Shown: positions 1 to 12,463, counted from the stretch's first letter. The stretch is DNA of 41,657 bases from Paulinella micropora (GCA_009731375.1 BJOX01000033.1:473770-515426), one strand, 5' to 3'. Numbers and translations are program-made. The notes: generated from the letters alone by a model not told the origin.

Positions 1-172
1 TGTATCTCCTGCCAATTGCTGAGCCAAAAGGCCATGTGCATCCAGTCCTCCATTCCATAAGGAAAGTCTCCACACCAATCGGTGGAATAAAGGAAGTGAC
101 GGCATAGAACATTACTCTAGGAGCTTTATACCAATCAGCCCATGGAAAGGGACCGATGGCCTATGTACTCCC

Positions 173-216
<44 letters not shown>

Positions 217-289
217 GTAGTAATCATCTCGCAAGGAAACACGCCTGATGGTAAGCAGTATCTATTTACCTAATAGTATGTTAGTGAAG
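1..289. other. Unique sequence with a short ATA array
   Basis: No gene seen. An ATA/AAT microsatellite lies at 174-222. Confidence 0.5.
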
Positions 290-505
290 TTCTGAGCGAA
301 CTAAGCGTGTAATTAGACAACTGAATAACCAACTCATAAGTTAATTTAACAACATAGCTAAATAGATATTGATAAGCATGCAGTTACTTACTCAGTTGTT
401 TAACCGCATACTTATCAATATCTATTTAGCTATGTCGTTTAATGAAAATTATGAGTTAGTTATTCAGTTGACTAATTACACGCTTAGTTCGTCACTCAGT
501 CAGAA
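290..505. mobile_element. Foldback / MITE-like hairpin
   Basis: The left arm from cgaactaagcgtgtaattag to gataagcatgc is repeated in reverse complement from about 403 to 495 with few mismatches, around a loop of about 20 bp. It is AT-rich without an ORF. Confidence 0.7.
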
Positions 506-745
506 AATTAAACACGTTTGTCCAAATTTATGAGTTTGCGTTAAATTTGTTGAAAATCATCCACATTTTGCCGTGATTTATTTTCCGCGTATGTTGGCTG
601 GTCTATATTGGTAGATGACGAAAACAAGGTGAACTGGCGTGCCTCTCCCCCTCCTCCTCCTCCTCCTCCTCCCAGGTGTGCTCTCTCTCCCCCTCTCTTC
701 TCTCTCTCTCTCTCTCTCTCTCCCTTTTTCTCTCTTTCTCTCTCT

Positions 746-785
<40 letters not shown>

Positions 786-895
786 TATATATATATATAT
801 GTTTATACATCGATTTGTTGGTGCATAAATGCAGTATGGAGGAAGAGCAAAAGCACACGCCAGAGACCAATCAGGTAAAACGAATAAGGGAATAA
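506..895. repeat. CCT, CT and AT microsatellites
   Basis: (CCT)n at about 647-674, (CT)n at 680-781 and (AT)n at 783-800, in short unique flanks. No gene. Confidence 0.8.
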
Positions 896-910
896 CCAAT
901 AATAATAATA

Positions 911-1001
<91 letters not shown>

Positions 1002-1078
1002 TAATAATAATGATAATGATAATAATAATGATAAATAATATTATTATTAATAATAATAATAATAATAATACTATATCT
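896..1078. repeat. AAT trinucleotide array
   Basis: About 60 AAT units with ATG interruptions. The unique sequence at 1079-1236 begins abruptly at its edge and may be the end of another element, cut by the gap. Confidence 0.85.
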
Positions 1079-1236
1079 GAGGCGCACTGATGCAGCTAAT
1101 GGCATATCCTCAACGGACATAAGCCTCCAATACCCTTGTTCGAGGTCCTCCACCCCCCGTGTCAGTCTCTCGCCTGATGATCGGGGCCACCGATGGAGCT
1201 CCTGAGGGCAAGACTGCACTAAGCCGAGGTTATTCC

Positions 1237-1754
1237 NNNNNNNNNNNNNNNNNNNNNNNNNNNNNNNNNNNNNNNNNNNNNNNNNNNNNNNNNNNNNNNN
1301 NNNNNNNNNNNNNNNNNNNNNNNNNNNNNNNNNNNNNNNNNNNNNNNNNNNNNNNNNNNNNNNNNNNNNNNNNNNNNNNNNNNNNNNNNNNNNNNNNNNN
1401 NNNNNNNNNNNNNNNNNNNNNNNNNNNNNNNNNNNNNNNNNNNNNNNNNNNNNNNNNNNNNNNNNNNNNNNNNNNNNNNNNNNNNNNNNNNNNNNNNNNN
1501 NNNNNNNNNNNNNNNNNNNNNNNNNNNNNNNNNNNNNNNNNNNNNNNNNNNNNNNNNNNNNNNNNNNNNNNNNNNNNNNNNNNNNNNNNNNNNNNNNNNN
1601 NNNNNNNNNNNNNNNNNNNNNNNNNNNNNNNNNNNNNNNNNNNNNNNNNNNNNNNNNNNNNNNNNNNNNNNNNNNNNNNNNNNNNNNNNNNNNNNNNNNN
1701 NNNNNNNNNNNNNNNNNNNNNNNNNNNNNNNNNNNNNNNNNNNNNNNNNNNNNN
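1237..1754. other. Assembly gap, then 37-base C run
   Basis: 518 N, followed at 1755-1791 by a C homopolymer, a sign of sequencing failure at a repeat. Confidence 0.95.
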
Positions 1755-1791
<37 letters not shown>

Positions 1792-1793
<2 letters not shown>

Positions 1794-2127
1794 ACCCCTC
1801 CCTTTCCATGCACACATTGCCTTTCCTGCTCGTGCTGTCTTGCCAGGCCCACAATCAAACGACAAGAGACTACGCTGCTATCAACGGAAAAGAAATCCGC
1901 ACTGGTGAATTTAGGTTACACATATGCTACATGAGCACATATATTTTCCTGCTTTGCGACTTGCAACTCTGCAAGCAGTTTGGCACAAAAGAGACAACAC
2001 TACAGGCAAACTATACACTTTTGGCTTTTTCTTTCTTGCTCAATATTACACGTATTGAAATACTGTATGCATGTATGTGTGTATGTCTGTCTGTCATTTG
2101 TTTTGGCATGAGCTTTTTCAAAGAATA
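1792..2127. other. Unique sequence without recognised gene
   Basis: A plus-strand frame from 1808 to 2128 is open but has no recognisable motif and no coding signature I trust. Confidence 0.4.
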
Positions 2128-2231
2128 GCTTCAGAGTTTTCTTACTCAATAATTCACTCAGCTCAGAGTTCTCTTACTCTGTGATTCATTCAGCTCAGAG
2201 TTGGCTTACTCTGTGATGCACTCATCTCAAG
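2128..2231. repeat. Minisatellite, three units of about 42 bp
   Basis: Three imperfect copies of cagctcagagtt-ctcttactctgtgattcatt. Confidence 0.75.
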
Positions 2232-2287
2232 CCCACCAGATTGCAATCTTTTTTTCTTTTTTTTTTTAAGCATGTATGCAACATTCA

Positions 2288-2452
2288 TATCTAGGGAAAA
2301 GGCCAGAGAACAATCAGGACAGCAGAGATTTACAGATGAGACAGACTAGACTGCAATATCTATTGTCAATATATTGATGCTTAGGGAAGAGGCAAGAGAT
2401 GAACCAGGAGAGCAGAGATCAGCAGATGAAGCCCAACAGACTAGACGAAGAC
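2288..2452. repeat. Imperfect tandem duplication, about 85 bp
   Basis: Two copies of tagggaa-aggc-agaga-caa-caggacagcagaga with about 20 percent divergence, ending at a TTTA/TTCC array. Confidence 0.6.
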
Positions 2453-2469
2453 CTAGCTGCGGTCTTTTT

Positions 2470-2485
2470 CATTTCATTTCTTTCT

Positions 2486-2536
<51 letters not shown>

Positions 2537-2833
2537 TTATTTCCTTCCTTTCTTCCTTTCTTTCTTTCTTTCTTCTTTCCTTCCTTCCTTCCTTCCTTCC
2601 TTCGTTTCTTCCTTTTTTCCTTCCTTTCTTTCTTTCTTTCATTCTTTCTTTTTTTTTTTCTTCCTTCCTTCCTTCTTCTTTCTTCGTTCTTCTTTCTTCT
2701 TTCTTATTATTATTATTATTATTATTATTTTCCCCCTTTTTTTTTCTTTTTCTTTTTTTCTTTTTTTTTTTCTTCTTTCTTCTTTCTTCTTCTTTTTCAT
2801 TCTTCTTTTTCTTCCTTCTTTCTTCTTTCTTCT

Positions 2834-2865
<32 letters not shown>

Positions 2866-2880
2866 TTCTTCTTCTTTTTC
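2470..2880. repeat. TTTA, TTCC, TTTC and TTC compound array
   Basis: Successive pure-pyrimidine or AT tetra- and trinucleotide tracts. No gene. Confidence 0.9.
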
Positions 2881-3027
2881 ATGCCTACAAACTTCGTATG
2901 AGCATTCTTCCCCCATCACACACACACACACACACTCACTCACAGCGCATAATAATTGACATATAATCGCATAACTTCACTGTCCGCAGGCCTCCTTTGA
3001 GTCCGCGCCTCCATCTAGACAGGTTTG

Positions 3028-3029
<2 letters not shown>

Positions 3030-3072
<43 letters not shown>

Positions 3073-3106
3073 CTCTCTCCCCCTCTCTCTCCCTCCCTCT
3101 CTCTCT

Positions 3107-3142
<36 letters not shown>

Positions 3143-3196
3143 ATGTATGTATGTGTGTATGTATGTATGTATATATATATACATATATATATATAC

Positions 3197-3230
<34 letters not shown>

Positions 3231-3232
3231 AC
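3030..3232. repeat. CT, GTAT, AT, GT compound array
   Basis: (CT)n to 3140, then (GTAT)n, (AT)n and (GT)n. Confidence 0.9.
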
Positions 3233-3344
3233 CTTTTACGCAAAATTAATATCTGCCTATGGTTACAAATACTCAACTCCATGTTACTGTGTTGCGTGCA
3301 ATGTAGCCCTCGTCGATGTCATCTATTCCCCCGCCTCCGCCTCG

Positions 3345-3470
3345 TGACTTTTCTGAAATGGACAACATCAGGGAATGAGACGAGAGCGGATAACACGCAT
3401 CAGCCCTGCAAGATGGGCAACAACGTCAGATTTCTCTGAGATGGACAACGTCAGTGAATGAGAAGGAAAG
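3345..3470. repeat. Imperfect tandem duplication, about 80 bp
   Basis: Two copies of tctgaaatggacaac-tcag-gaatgaga, including the cagc-ctg-aaga tail. Confidence 0.6.
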
Positions 3471-3804
3471 CATAACAGTCATCAGCGTGGAAGATCAAGC
3501 TTTTCAAATTGATCACTTTACTAGATGCAAAAAAAAGAAAATATTTTCTTTTCCTGTTTAATTTCTTCTTCAAACAGACAGCTTGCATTATTGATCAGCA
3601 AAAGTGACTTTTTTATTGGTTTTTTCTTTCAGTTGTTCTCTTGTCTGAAGTTTGGTCAAGTAGACCACTTCATTCATTGAGAAAGAGCAACTTTCAGTCT
3701 CAAATACACGGATAGACATATGTGCATAAATACATACACATATTAAAGTATTAATACATACACATCATCGGTCATCATCTTTCAGCATCGTTCAGCATCG
3801 CTTA

Positions 3805-4125
3805 TCAACATACCTGTAAGTTAAACTGTGCATGATTGTTCCTCAACATACCTGTAACTTGCGCGACAAGGAGATGGTTTTTTTTTTTCATTTTATATAA
3901 GCTGGCATCAGTTGCATGAAGGCAGATTATTAGAGAAGAGGAAAAGGAGAAACAGGACGAGACAACATGTAAATTCTCAGGCTCGGAGCTGAGCCTCTCA
4001 GCCTCACGAATATTCGACTTACCTAGTGTTTTTACACGTGCTGATGAGACATTCTCAGCGGTTATTTGAACATTTGCAATGAGTGAGCAGGTGGCGGCTT
4101 GCGATAGCACAAGGCAAGTTGATTG
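3805..4125 (-). other. Weak candidate exons of another gene
   Basis: A minus-strand frame includes CSLIANVQITAENVSSARVK followed by TL and an ideal donor gtaagt at about 4023. Further left are two CAG/gtatgt donor-like sites (about 3852 and 3811). There is no homology I recognise, and a non-coding reading is quite possible. Confidence 0.2.
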
Positions 4126-6200
4126 TCAGGTCACACTGTCACCACCAGACCCCTTAGTAATACTATCAGTAGGTTTTGCTTTCTTCTTTGCTTAGTTTTT
4201 TCTTTATTGCAGTTCCAAGCGTATCAAGTCACAATTTTATTTGTTAACATATTATATGATACATGCAGAACGGTAATTAGAGTTTCAAACTGCGACTCTC
4301 GGGTTTATTAGTAAGACGTATTGATGCGACGTGGGAGATTAGGGGACCGAGCAAAATATGCTTCAGGGGCCCTGCTCCCTCCCTTTGGGTGATCCAGGGT
4401 GGACTGCGTGGCAACTCCAGCTTTCGACTGCCTGCCGCCACTGCCTGAGACTGATCCTTGTTAGACCGCCTGCTGTTAGAACTGGCACATTGTGTATAGA
4501 CTCCCGACGGTTGCAATACTGCTTGAGGGTAACTAAACCAGCTGTAGGCGCAGATAGGTTAATATGTGCTACTTCCGCATACCCCTGACGGTGCTAATAA
4601 ATGCACAGTGAGAAATACTCATGATTATTATCAACAGGTCTCTTCAACTGGGTAAAGATAATATTACTAATTATAACCGGTATAGCTTTTGAGACCGAAA
4701 CTTCTATGTTATCGTTAGGCCAGATCCCGGGAAATGGCTGGTGACAGTGTTTGCTTAGGAAGTTGCAATGCCACCGGCGGCAATGACCCAGCCTCTGAGC
4801 CGCAATCATGATGACTCGGATGACTCGTGACTTTCACTTCCGTCGTGTACCTGCAACCGGGCGGCGGGGCGTTCCCCTCTTACCTGTCGTAGACCGGTTT
4901 AGCAGAACTAAGAACTTCAATTTACAATGCGACTTGAACAATTCCCGCCAGTTCACTGTGACTACCGAATCAAAAGATGTATCGGAATTAATACCGGACC
5001 GGACCGAATTATCGAGTCCGAATATTGTGTCACGTAGTAAACCGTGGCTTTCTTCAAGTTTATATTTCAAGTTTTACTTCAAGTTTACACTTCTATTTTA
5101 GCCTACGGTTCCGTTATTTCATTTTTCCGTTTATTCATCAACTGCCATAACTCGTAGTTATTAGCTGCGTTTTCAACTGCCCTTAACAAATCAATTTATT
5201 TCCCTGCTTTACCGCTTAACTTTTTAGAAAATGTTAGCTATTGCCTTTTTTCCCCATATCTACTACACTTTATTTCCCTACTCGGACCGCTTCAAAAATT
5301 TCCTGTCAAACTGAGCCATACCGTCTATGATGAAATAATAATGATAGGTAAAATAGGCATCTACGCCAGGTCACGGTACTACTTGAAAGTGACAGTCCGT
5401 GGCAGCTTCCGTTCCGAGTCAACTTGAGTTTTTTATTAATATAATTAACTGATAATACTTTATTTTTTCCCAGACTGACTCGACGGTGAACAACTCCAAC
5501 TGGTACACAACTCATTTTCCATTTGAAATATTCTCGTTAGTTCTCAGAATTTATAGCAGTGAGGCGCCTCATCCAAAGTGACATGAGTGGTTCAGTCCGA
5601 CTCGGGCTCAAGGGGCAAGTAGTCTGTCAAGTAAGCATACTAAATAAATTGGAATTGATAGTCCCAGTGTCTGAAAGTTTTGCTATCTTTCAAGCAGGCT
5701 TATCTCGGAGTTGAAGTATTTTGAGATAAATTGACGCGGCACTGAGTGTGTGTATTCAATTGATTGCCGATTGGTAATTTCCTCGCAGGAGGCTAGTCCA
5801 GAGGAGAATCTAATGAACCGGTCAAAAAGAGTGAATTATCAACGGTAAAGGTTTTGGCCGGTCGTTAAGGTGCTCAGTCTGATAAGTCGTCAGACTTGAT
5901 CGGCCACCTGACACTATATTTTTAATAAATGATACTGATTCAAGTTCTACAAGGGTATGACCTTTTTTTCAACTTTGATCTCAGAAGAAAACCCTCAGGA
6001 TAAAAGATGGACGATTTTTCTCCGTGAGTATATCTTGCGCAGTGTGATATAATACCATGGTACCAATGACAAGTCCTTCCATTTGATATCATTTTTCTTA
6101 CTAACTGTTGGAGTGAATGGAAGAAAAATGTGTCATATACTCATAATGAGACTGAACTACATATTGAAGCGAGCATACTGATATATATTACTAGTAGTAC
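4126..6200. other. AT-rich unique DNA with no gene seen
   Basis: No long ORF, no convincing exon and no repeat family. Short direct and inverted motifs only. It could be intergenic sequence downstream of the HK-like gene. Confidence 0.5.
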
Positions 6201-6224
6201 TGATAGAAAAAGAATCGTGAAGAG

Positions 6225-7160
<936 letters not shown>

Positions 7161-7202
7161 TGTTGATGATGATGTAGATTAACCATCAATTACTTATTAC
7201 TA

Positions 7203-7450
7203 CAGCGGGAAAAAAATGTGAAAAATAAGTTTTTTGGACCCGGCCTGAATGGTGTGGTCACTTGACTGTGAAGCGCTGTGGCCCATTGTGCTAGCCATTG
7301 AATTTTCCAGGCCATGACTAGCACAATGCTGTCCACGTGGCCATGGACATGTGACCGTCCCAACTTTTTGTGTGCCCATGGTCATTTTCCACAGTCAAGT
7401 GACCACACCATTCAGGCCGGGTCCAAAAGCCTCATTTTTTTCCCGTGATG
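7203..7450. mobile_element. MITE-like foldback element
   Basis: Inverted arms of about 60 bp: the left arm (cgggaaaaaaatg ... ggacccggcctgaatggtgt ggtcacttgactgtg) is repeated in reverse complement at 7380-7446. It is about 240 bp long with no ORF. Ends resemble C-R-C-G-G-G-A-A-A. I see no convincing target-site duplication. Confidence 0.7.
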
Positions 7451-7499
7451 GTAATAATTTACAACCTTTTACATGCATTATCATTCATTTTGGCCAGGG

Positions 7500-7765
7500 G
7501 TGGCAGGTGGCGTGATATGGCTGAGTAGCAGATGACTGGCCGGGATATCGCTGACTGCCTGATGGCTGACTGTGATATGGCTGACTGGCAGACGACCACC
7601 GGGCCGACCGACCGCTCCAACTTCTCATTTATTTTTGGCCAGGGGTGGCAAGGTGGCGTGATATGGCTGACTACTGGCAGATGACTGGCCGGGATATGGC
7701 TGGCTGGCTGATGACTGACTGTGATATGGCTGACTGGCAGTTGCCCGGGCCGACCGACCACTCCT
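7500..7765. repeat. Tandem repeat of GATATGGCTGACTGGCAG units
   Basis: Two copies of a block of about 150 bp (ggccaggggtggcaggtggcgtga...), each with shorter internal repeats. It overlaps the proposed last exon. Confidence 0.7.
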
Positions 7766-7784
7766 GCTGCGCCATGTGTTACTA
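7625..7784 (-). CDS. HK-like gene, probable last exon
   Basis: A strong pyrimidine-rich acceptor (cttcctgcag) follows a (CT)n tract. In the carried frame the exon reads SNTWRSRSGRSARATASQ, then repeats of SQPY/SSAS type, and stops at TGA 7627-7625; an AATAAA hexamer overlaps the stop. Another frame stays open to a TAA at 7461-7459. Part of the exon is a tandem repeat of GATATGGCTGACTGGCAG-like units, so either frame gives repetitive peptide. Confidence 0.45.
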
Positions 7785-7792
7785 CTGCAGGA

Positions 7793-7848
<56 letters not shown>

Positions 7849-7862
7849 TTTATGAATATAGC

Positions 7863-7904
<42 letters not shown>

Positions 7905-7918
7905 TGTATGAATATAGC

Positions 7919-7958
<40 letters not shown>
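7793..7958. repeat. Three GA tracts split by a 20-bp spacer
   Basis: (GA)n with two copies of atgat-tatgaatatagctg between tracts. It gives the pyrimidine tract of the acceptor at 7785. Confidence 0.85.
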
Positions 7959-7960
<2 letters not shown>

Positions 7961-7964
7961 TTAC

Positions 7965-8154
7965 GGAGGCGCTGTGGAGCCGCTGGCAGGCGACTTGGCC
8001 TTTTCCCCTGTGTAACTTGTGTGGAAGTTGGTGCTGTTGCTTGCTTGTGCTGCCTCCGTTCCCATCGTAGAATCTTTCTCCTCTCTGCCGGTTTTGCTTT
8101 CAGTAGGTCGTAGTGCTGCTTCACTGCTTGCTTCAGCTTGGTGCCAATGCACAC
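7965..8154 (-). CDS. HK-like gene, C-terminal tail exon
   Basis: Acceptor acctag and donor gtaact bound 190 nt, two bases plus 62 codons plus two. In the frame dictated by the previous exon the peptide starts [19 protein letters not shown] and ends [10 protein letters not shown], polar and low-complexity. Another frame, [20 protein letters not shown] onward and Lys/Arg-rich, is also open across the exon, so the frame depends on the neighbouring exon being right. Confidence 0.5.
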
Positions 8155-8191
8155 CTAGGTAGGTAGGTAGGTAGGTAGGTAGGTAGGTAGG

Positions 8192-8270
<79 letters not shown>

Positions 8271-8271
8271 G

Positions 8272-8326
<55 letters not shown>

Positions 8327-8333
8327 ATAGATA
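8155..8333. repeat. GGTA, GACA and GATA array
   Basis: Intronic tetranucleotide array, with clean blocks of each variant. Confidence 0.92.
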
Positions 8334-8766
8334 GATGAGATATCGACTAATGTCAGAAAAAGGAGCTTCTGATTTCGTCAACCAAGGAAGTCTGTGGGTA
8401 AAGTATTAACCCGATGCCCAGCTAAGCCGTGATGTTTGCACGGAAGGGACTGATACAGGCAATACCAAGACCTCCCTAGTACCAGGCGGGGCCAGGGCTC
8501 GTTCCATAAAGCGCCCCTTGCAGAACGAGCTCCCACCTCCATTACAGAGGACCCAGTAAGCAGATGGAGTTTCGAGACTATTCGACAGTCTAGTATAAAC
8601 CGACAGAGCACTGTGGGTTTTATTCCGGGCTCAACAAGCGAGAAAGGGCACCCTGAGGGAACAGGATTGTGCTTCCCGTCGCTATTTCGGCATGTGACTT
8701 ATAGGCGTATGGCTAGGCACACATAAGGCACCCCACCACGGGCCCAGCACACCCACACCATCCCCT
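8334..8766 (-). mobile_element. F2 family, copy 4
   Basis: About 430 bp flanked on both sides by GATA. The fixed end is at 8336 and the 5' truncation is after catcccctaa. It lies in an intron of the C-terminal tail. Confidence 0.7.
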
Positions 8767-8801
8767 AATAGATAGATAGATAGACAGAGAGATAGATAGA
8801 G

Positions 8802-8850
<49 letters not shown>

Positions 8851-8862
8851 TAGAGAGAGAGA

Positions 8863-8920
<58 letters not shown>

Positions 8921-8957
8921 TAGATAGATAAACAGATAGATAGATAGATAGATAGAC

Positions 8958-8992
<35 letters not shown>

Positions 8993-9019
8993 CAGATAGA
9001 GAGATAGATAGATAGATAA

Positions 9020-9077
<58 letters not shown>

Positions 9078-9082
9078 TAGAT

Positions 9083-9156
<74 letters not shown>
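8767..9156. repeat. GATA array with central GA tract
   Basis: Intronic; GA from about 8852 to 8920, with GATA on both sides. Confidence 0.92.
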
Positions 9157-9184
9157 CCCAGATTGCTGATGCTGTTGCTACTAC

Positions 9185-9266
9185 CTATCATGCCGATGCT
9201 GCTGGGGGCAAGTTCGTTCGGTGTGAGGTAGGGGTGGAAGTGCTGGTTGAGAACTCGACGAAGGTC
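9185..9266 (-). CDS. HK-like gene, C-terminal tail exon
   Basis: Acceptor tttgcag and donor gtagta frame 27 codons plus one base, DLRRVLNQHFHPYLTPNE then LAPSSIGMI. Phase 0 in and 1 out. There is no domain I recognise; the composition is protein-like and it lies between GATA and GGTA arrays. Confidence 0.6.
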
Positions 9267-9371
9267 CTGCAAACTATCAAGCAACCCACAACAACTTGTA
9301 CCATACGACAAATGAACCCTGGTAGGTAGGTAGGTAGGTAAGTAGGTTGGCAGGTAAACAGATAGACAGGC

Positions 9372-9412
<41 letters not shown>

Positions 9413-10210
9413 TGTTTGGTCTATCAGCTCTGCATATCCGAAGACATAGGCATCCATTCCACCCCGCCGCCAATCGGCGACTGGGTAGCGGGCTGGGAAT
9501 GGGCACTAGGCCCCGAATTTGTGCAGTCTGACGGTTCTACGACCCTCCCTGGCTAGAGGGCCGTAGAACCAACCCAGACACGTGTCCGCCATCACGTGCC
9601 CCGCCAAGGCTCGGGCCCGAGGGGTACACCAACCCTCGAGCTTCATCCAAGGCGACCACTTTCGCGGCGGCCGGACTATACCTTAAGATCTCCCTGCTTA
9701 TGTGCCTACCCGCACACAGGAAGATCCCACTCCCGTCTAGTCTCTGAACCTTTCCCATTTGTCAGGACACCACTGGGTAGTGGCGACGGAGGACTACCGG
9801 GCCAGCTGCAGCGGTGACATAAGTGGGCCGACGTCGAGAGTAGTGGCCATTTGCCATATCCACTGGTCACTAAACTCACGTCGGAACACCAAGTCAGTCC
9901 AAGGCAGCCAATCAGAGGTAGTCGTACCGAGTAGGAGCCATGCGCGGGGTTGGCCTGACAAGAAGGGACTTGGCTGCGGGTTACCCATTATTCCCTGCGT
10001 GGCCATATCCTTCGAGTTTTTACCATCCGACGAGCGTTACCTCGCCTGCTGCACCTTGCGGTTTCCCGCAGGCCGCGGTATCGAAGGCTCTTAGGGCTTT
10101 CCCGAACAGTTTGAGAGTGTATCGAGGGCCGATGAAGGGTAGTCATCAGCCCTGGCCAGTCACGCTGCACCAGCTGCGACTGCACAAACAGCTGGTGAAG
10201 GGCTGAAGGA
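9413..10210. other. Unidentified 0.8-kb block flanked by GATA
   Basis: GC-richer than its surroundings and bounded on both sides by GATA repeat, like the retroelement copies. All ORFs are short and I recognise none. The start (tttggtctatcagctctgc) resembles ttggtctatgagcgctgc at 26250. It could be a third insertion or hold unrecognised tail exons. Confidence 0.4.
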
Positions 10211-10292
10211 GATAGATAGATCGACCCCCAGGCTGTAGGTGCCAGTGGGTCGAGTCCAACTCCGGGATGCAGTTTATCGTCATGCCCAGGAC

Positions 10293-10293
10293 G

Positions 10294-10326
<33 letters not shown>

Positions 10327-10362
10327 TTAGATAGAAGCTGATTACGGCGAAGGTGTCGCAAG
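10293..10362 (-). CDS. HK-like gene, post-receiver exon, end uncertain
   Basis: Acceptor gacctag at 10363 starts LRHLRRNQLLSN, with one base completing the Arg of KPFR. The only fitting GT donor (gtcctg) comes after a TATC run, so the exon would encode a [11 protein letters not shown] tail; this length does give phase 0 for the next exon. Alternatively the frame runs on to a stop near 10146 and ends the protein there. The start is fairly sure, the end is not. Confidence 0.45.
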
Positions 10363-10572
10363 CTAGGTCACAAGACACACACACAAACCATTAACGCCTC
10401 ATATTCACAAGCACAACACAACAACACTAACAACAACTTCAACAGCACGACCAAGCTGCTGGAAACTATGTCGCAACACACATAGCAAACCACAAGGAAC
10501 AAGATTATCAACCATGCAAATTATAAAAGCAAACACGTAGCACACACCATAACGAGCAACATGAACAACGCT

Positions 10573-11034
10573 GCAAACTATGTAACACCTACCTACCTAC
10601 CTAACCTACCTACCTACCTACCTACCTATATACAACCTACCTACCTACCTACCTACCTACCTACCTACCTATATACAACCTACCTACCTACCTACCTACC
10701 TACCTATCTACAACCTACCTACCTACCTACCTACCTGCCTACCTATCTACAACCTACCTACCTACCTTCCTACCTACTACCTACCTACCTACCTACCTAC
10801 CTGCCTACCTATCTACAACCTACCTACCTACCTTCCTACCTACTACCTACCTACCTACCTACCTGCCTACCTACCTATCTACAACCTACCTACCTACATA
10901 CCTACCCCTACCTGCCTACCTATCTACAACCTACCTACCTACCTTCCTACCTACTACCTACCTACCTACCTACCTACCTACCTACCTACCTACCTACCTA
11001 CCTATCTACAACCTACCTACCTAGCTACATGCTT
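10573..11034. repeat. CCTA array with higher-order units
   Basis: CCTA runs broken by tatctacaa and accttcctacctacta in a recurring order, so larger units of about 70 bp are repeated. Confidence 0.88.
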
Positions 11035-11052
11035 CCTGTCTTGCCTGTTTAC

Positions 11053-11102
11053 CGAAAAGGCTTGCCCAGTACATCGTCCACCGCTTTCAAATACTCCGTG
11101 AC
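11053..11102 (-). CDS. HK-like gene, receiver Lys-motif exon
   Basis: Acceptor tgcatag and donor gtaaac frame VTEYLKAVDDVLGKPF plus two bases of Arg. D-[DY]-x-L-x-K-P-F carries the conserved receiver Lys. Phase 0 in and 2 out. The following intron starts in a CCTA array. Confidence 0.88.
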
Positions 11103-11309
11103 CTATGCAGGGGTACATTGTAGGTCGACAGAAGAAAAGATAGAGGAGGAGAAGGAGAAGGAGAAATGATAATCATGATGAAGATGAAGGAGATGAATAT
11201 GAATATGAAGATGATGATGATGATGAGGAGGAGGAGGAGGATGAGGAGGAGGAGGAGGAGGAAGAAGAAGAAGAAGAAGAAGAAGAAGAAGAAGAAGAAG
11301 AAGAAGAAG

Positions 11310-11872
11310 AAGAAGAAGAAGAAGACAGCTGCCATGGCAAAACACCGGCGGTCACCGCCACCCAGACATGACAATGAGAGGGAGGGAAATGACATATAAT
11401 GGATGATGAGATGAAGATGAAGGAGAATGAGATAACATAACATAACATAACATAACATAACGTAACATAACATAACATAACATAACATATCATAACATAA
11501 CATTAGACATAACATAGACATGACATTAGACATGACACAGACATGACAGAACATAACATAACATAACATAATATCATAAGGCACCTCGCATGGCAAAACA
11601 CTGGCGGTTACCGCCACCCACCACCAGACATGACAAGGAGGAGAGGGAGGAAAATGAGATATAATGGATGATTAGATGAAGATGAAGGAGAATGAGATAA
11701 CATAACGTAACATAACATAACATAACATAACATAACATTAGACATAACATAGACATGACACAGACATGACACAGACATGACAGAACATAACATAACAGAA
11801 CATAATATCATAAGGCACCTCGCATGGCAAACACTGGCGGTTACCGCCACCCACCACCAGACATGACCAGGA
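11310..11872 (-). repeat. Three tandem copies of receiver-exon end plus intron
   Basis: Segments around 11813-11872, 11579-11634 and 11328-11371 repeat GTGGCGGTAACCGCCAGTGT-type sequence (VAVTASVLPCE). The two better copies are followed by the same gtgcct donor, and all by a GATGA/TTCTC intron segment and AACAT pentamers. The unit is about 235 bp. The working exon is 11937-12014. Confidence 0.8.
11388..11580. repeat. AACAT pentanucleotide array
   Basis: cataa/aacat pentamers, part of the duplicated receiver-exon/intron units. Similar tracts occur at 11696-11815. Confidence 0.85.
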
Positions 11873-11936
11873 GGAGAGGGAGCAAAATGAGATATAATGG
11901 ATGATGAGATTGTGATGAAGGAGAATGAGAAGGCAC

Positions 11937-12014
11937 CTCCCATGGCAAAACACTGGCAGTCACTGCCACCAGGACAGGTCGCTCTTTGCCTAAGGCATGC
12001 TTGATCAGTCTTGC
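11937..12014 (-). CDS. HK-like gene, receiver Thr-motif exon
   Basis: Acceptor gcgtag and donor gtgcct frame 26 codons, ARLIKHALGKERPVLV then AVTASVLPWE, phase 0 to 0. P-x-[IV]-x-[AL]-[VL]-T-A is the conserved Thr motif of strand 4. The 3' end of this exon plus the following intron occurs three more times downstream (11.31-11.87 kb). Confidence 0.85.
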
Positions 12015-12072
12015 CTACGCCATGATGTATGTTATGTATGTTGTGCAGCTTATTGATTTTATGGACGCTATA

Positions 12073-12077
12073 TAGGC

Positions 12078-12159
<82 letters not shown>

Positions 12160-12171
12160 GTGGATAGATAA

Positions 12172-12229
<58 letters not shown>

Positions 12230-12321
12230 CGATAGATAGATCGATAGATAGATCGATAGATAGATCGATAGATAGATCGATAGATAGATCGATAGATAGA
12301 TGGAGAGATAGATAGATGGAG

Positions 12322-12380
<59 letters not shown>

Positions 12381-12406
12381 CAAATCGACAGATAGAGAGA
12401 CAAATC

Positions 12407-12463
<57 letters not shown>

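Noticed and set aside
803-1908. ORFs of 211-351 codons through the first N run
   Set aside because: They consist of N-derived X residues, Pro or Gly from the C homopolymer and AAT repeat.
5306-5515. 69-codon minus-strand ORF in unique DNA
   Set aside because: Short, no motif and no supporting splice sites or copies.
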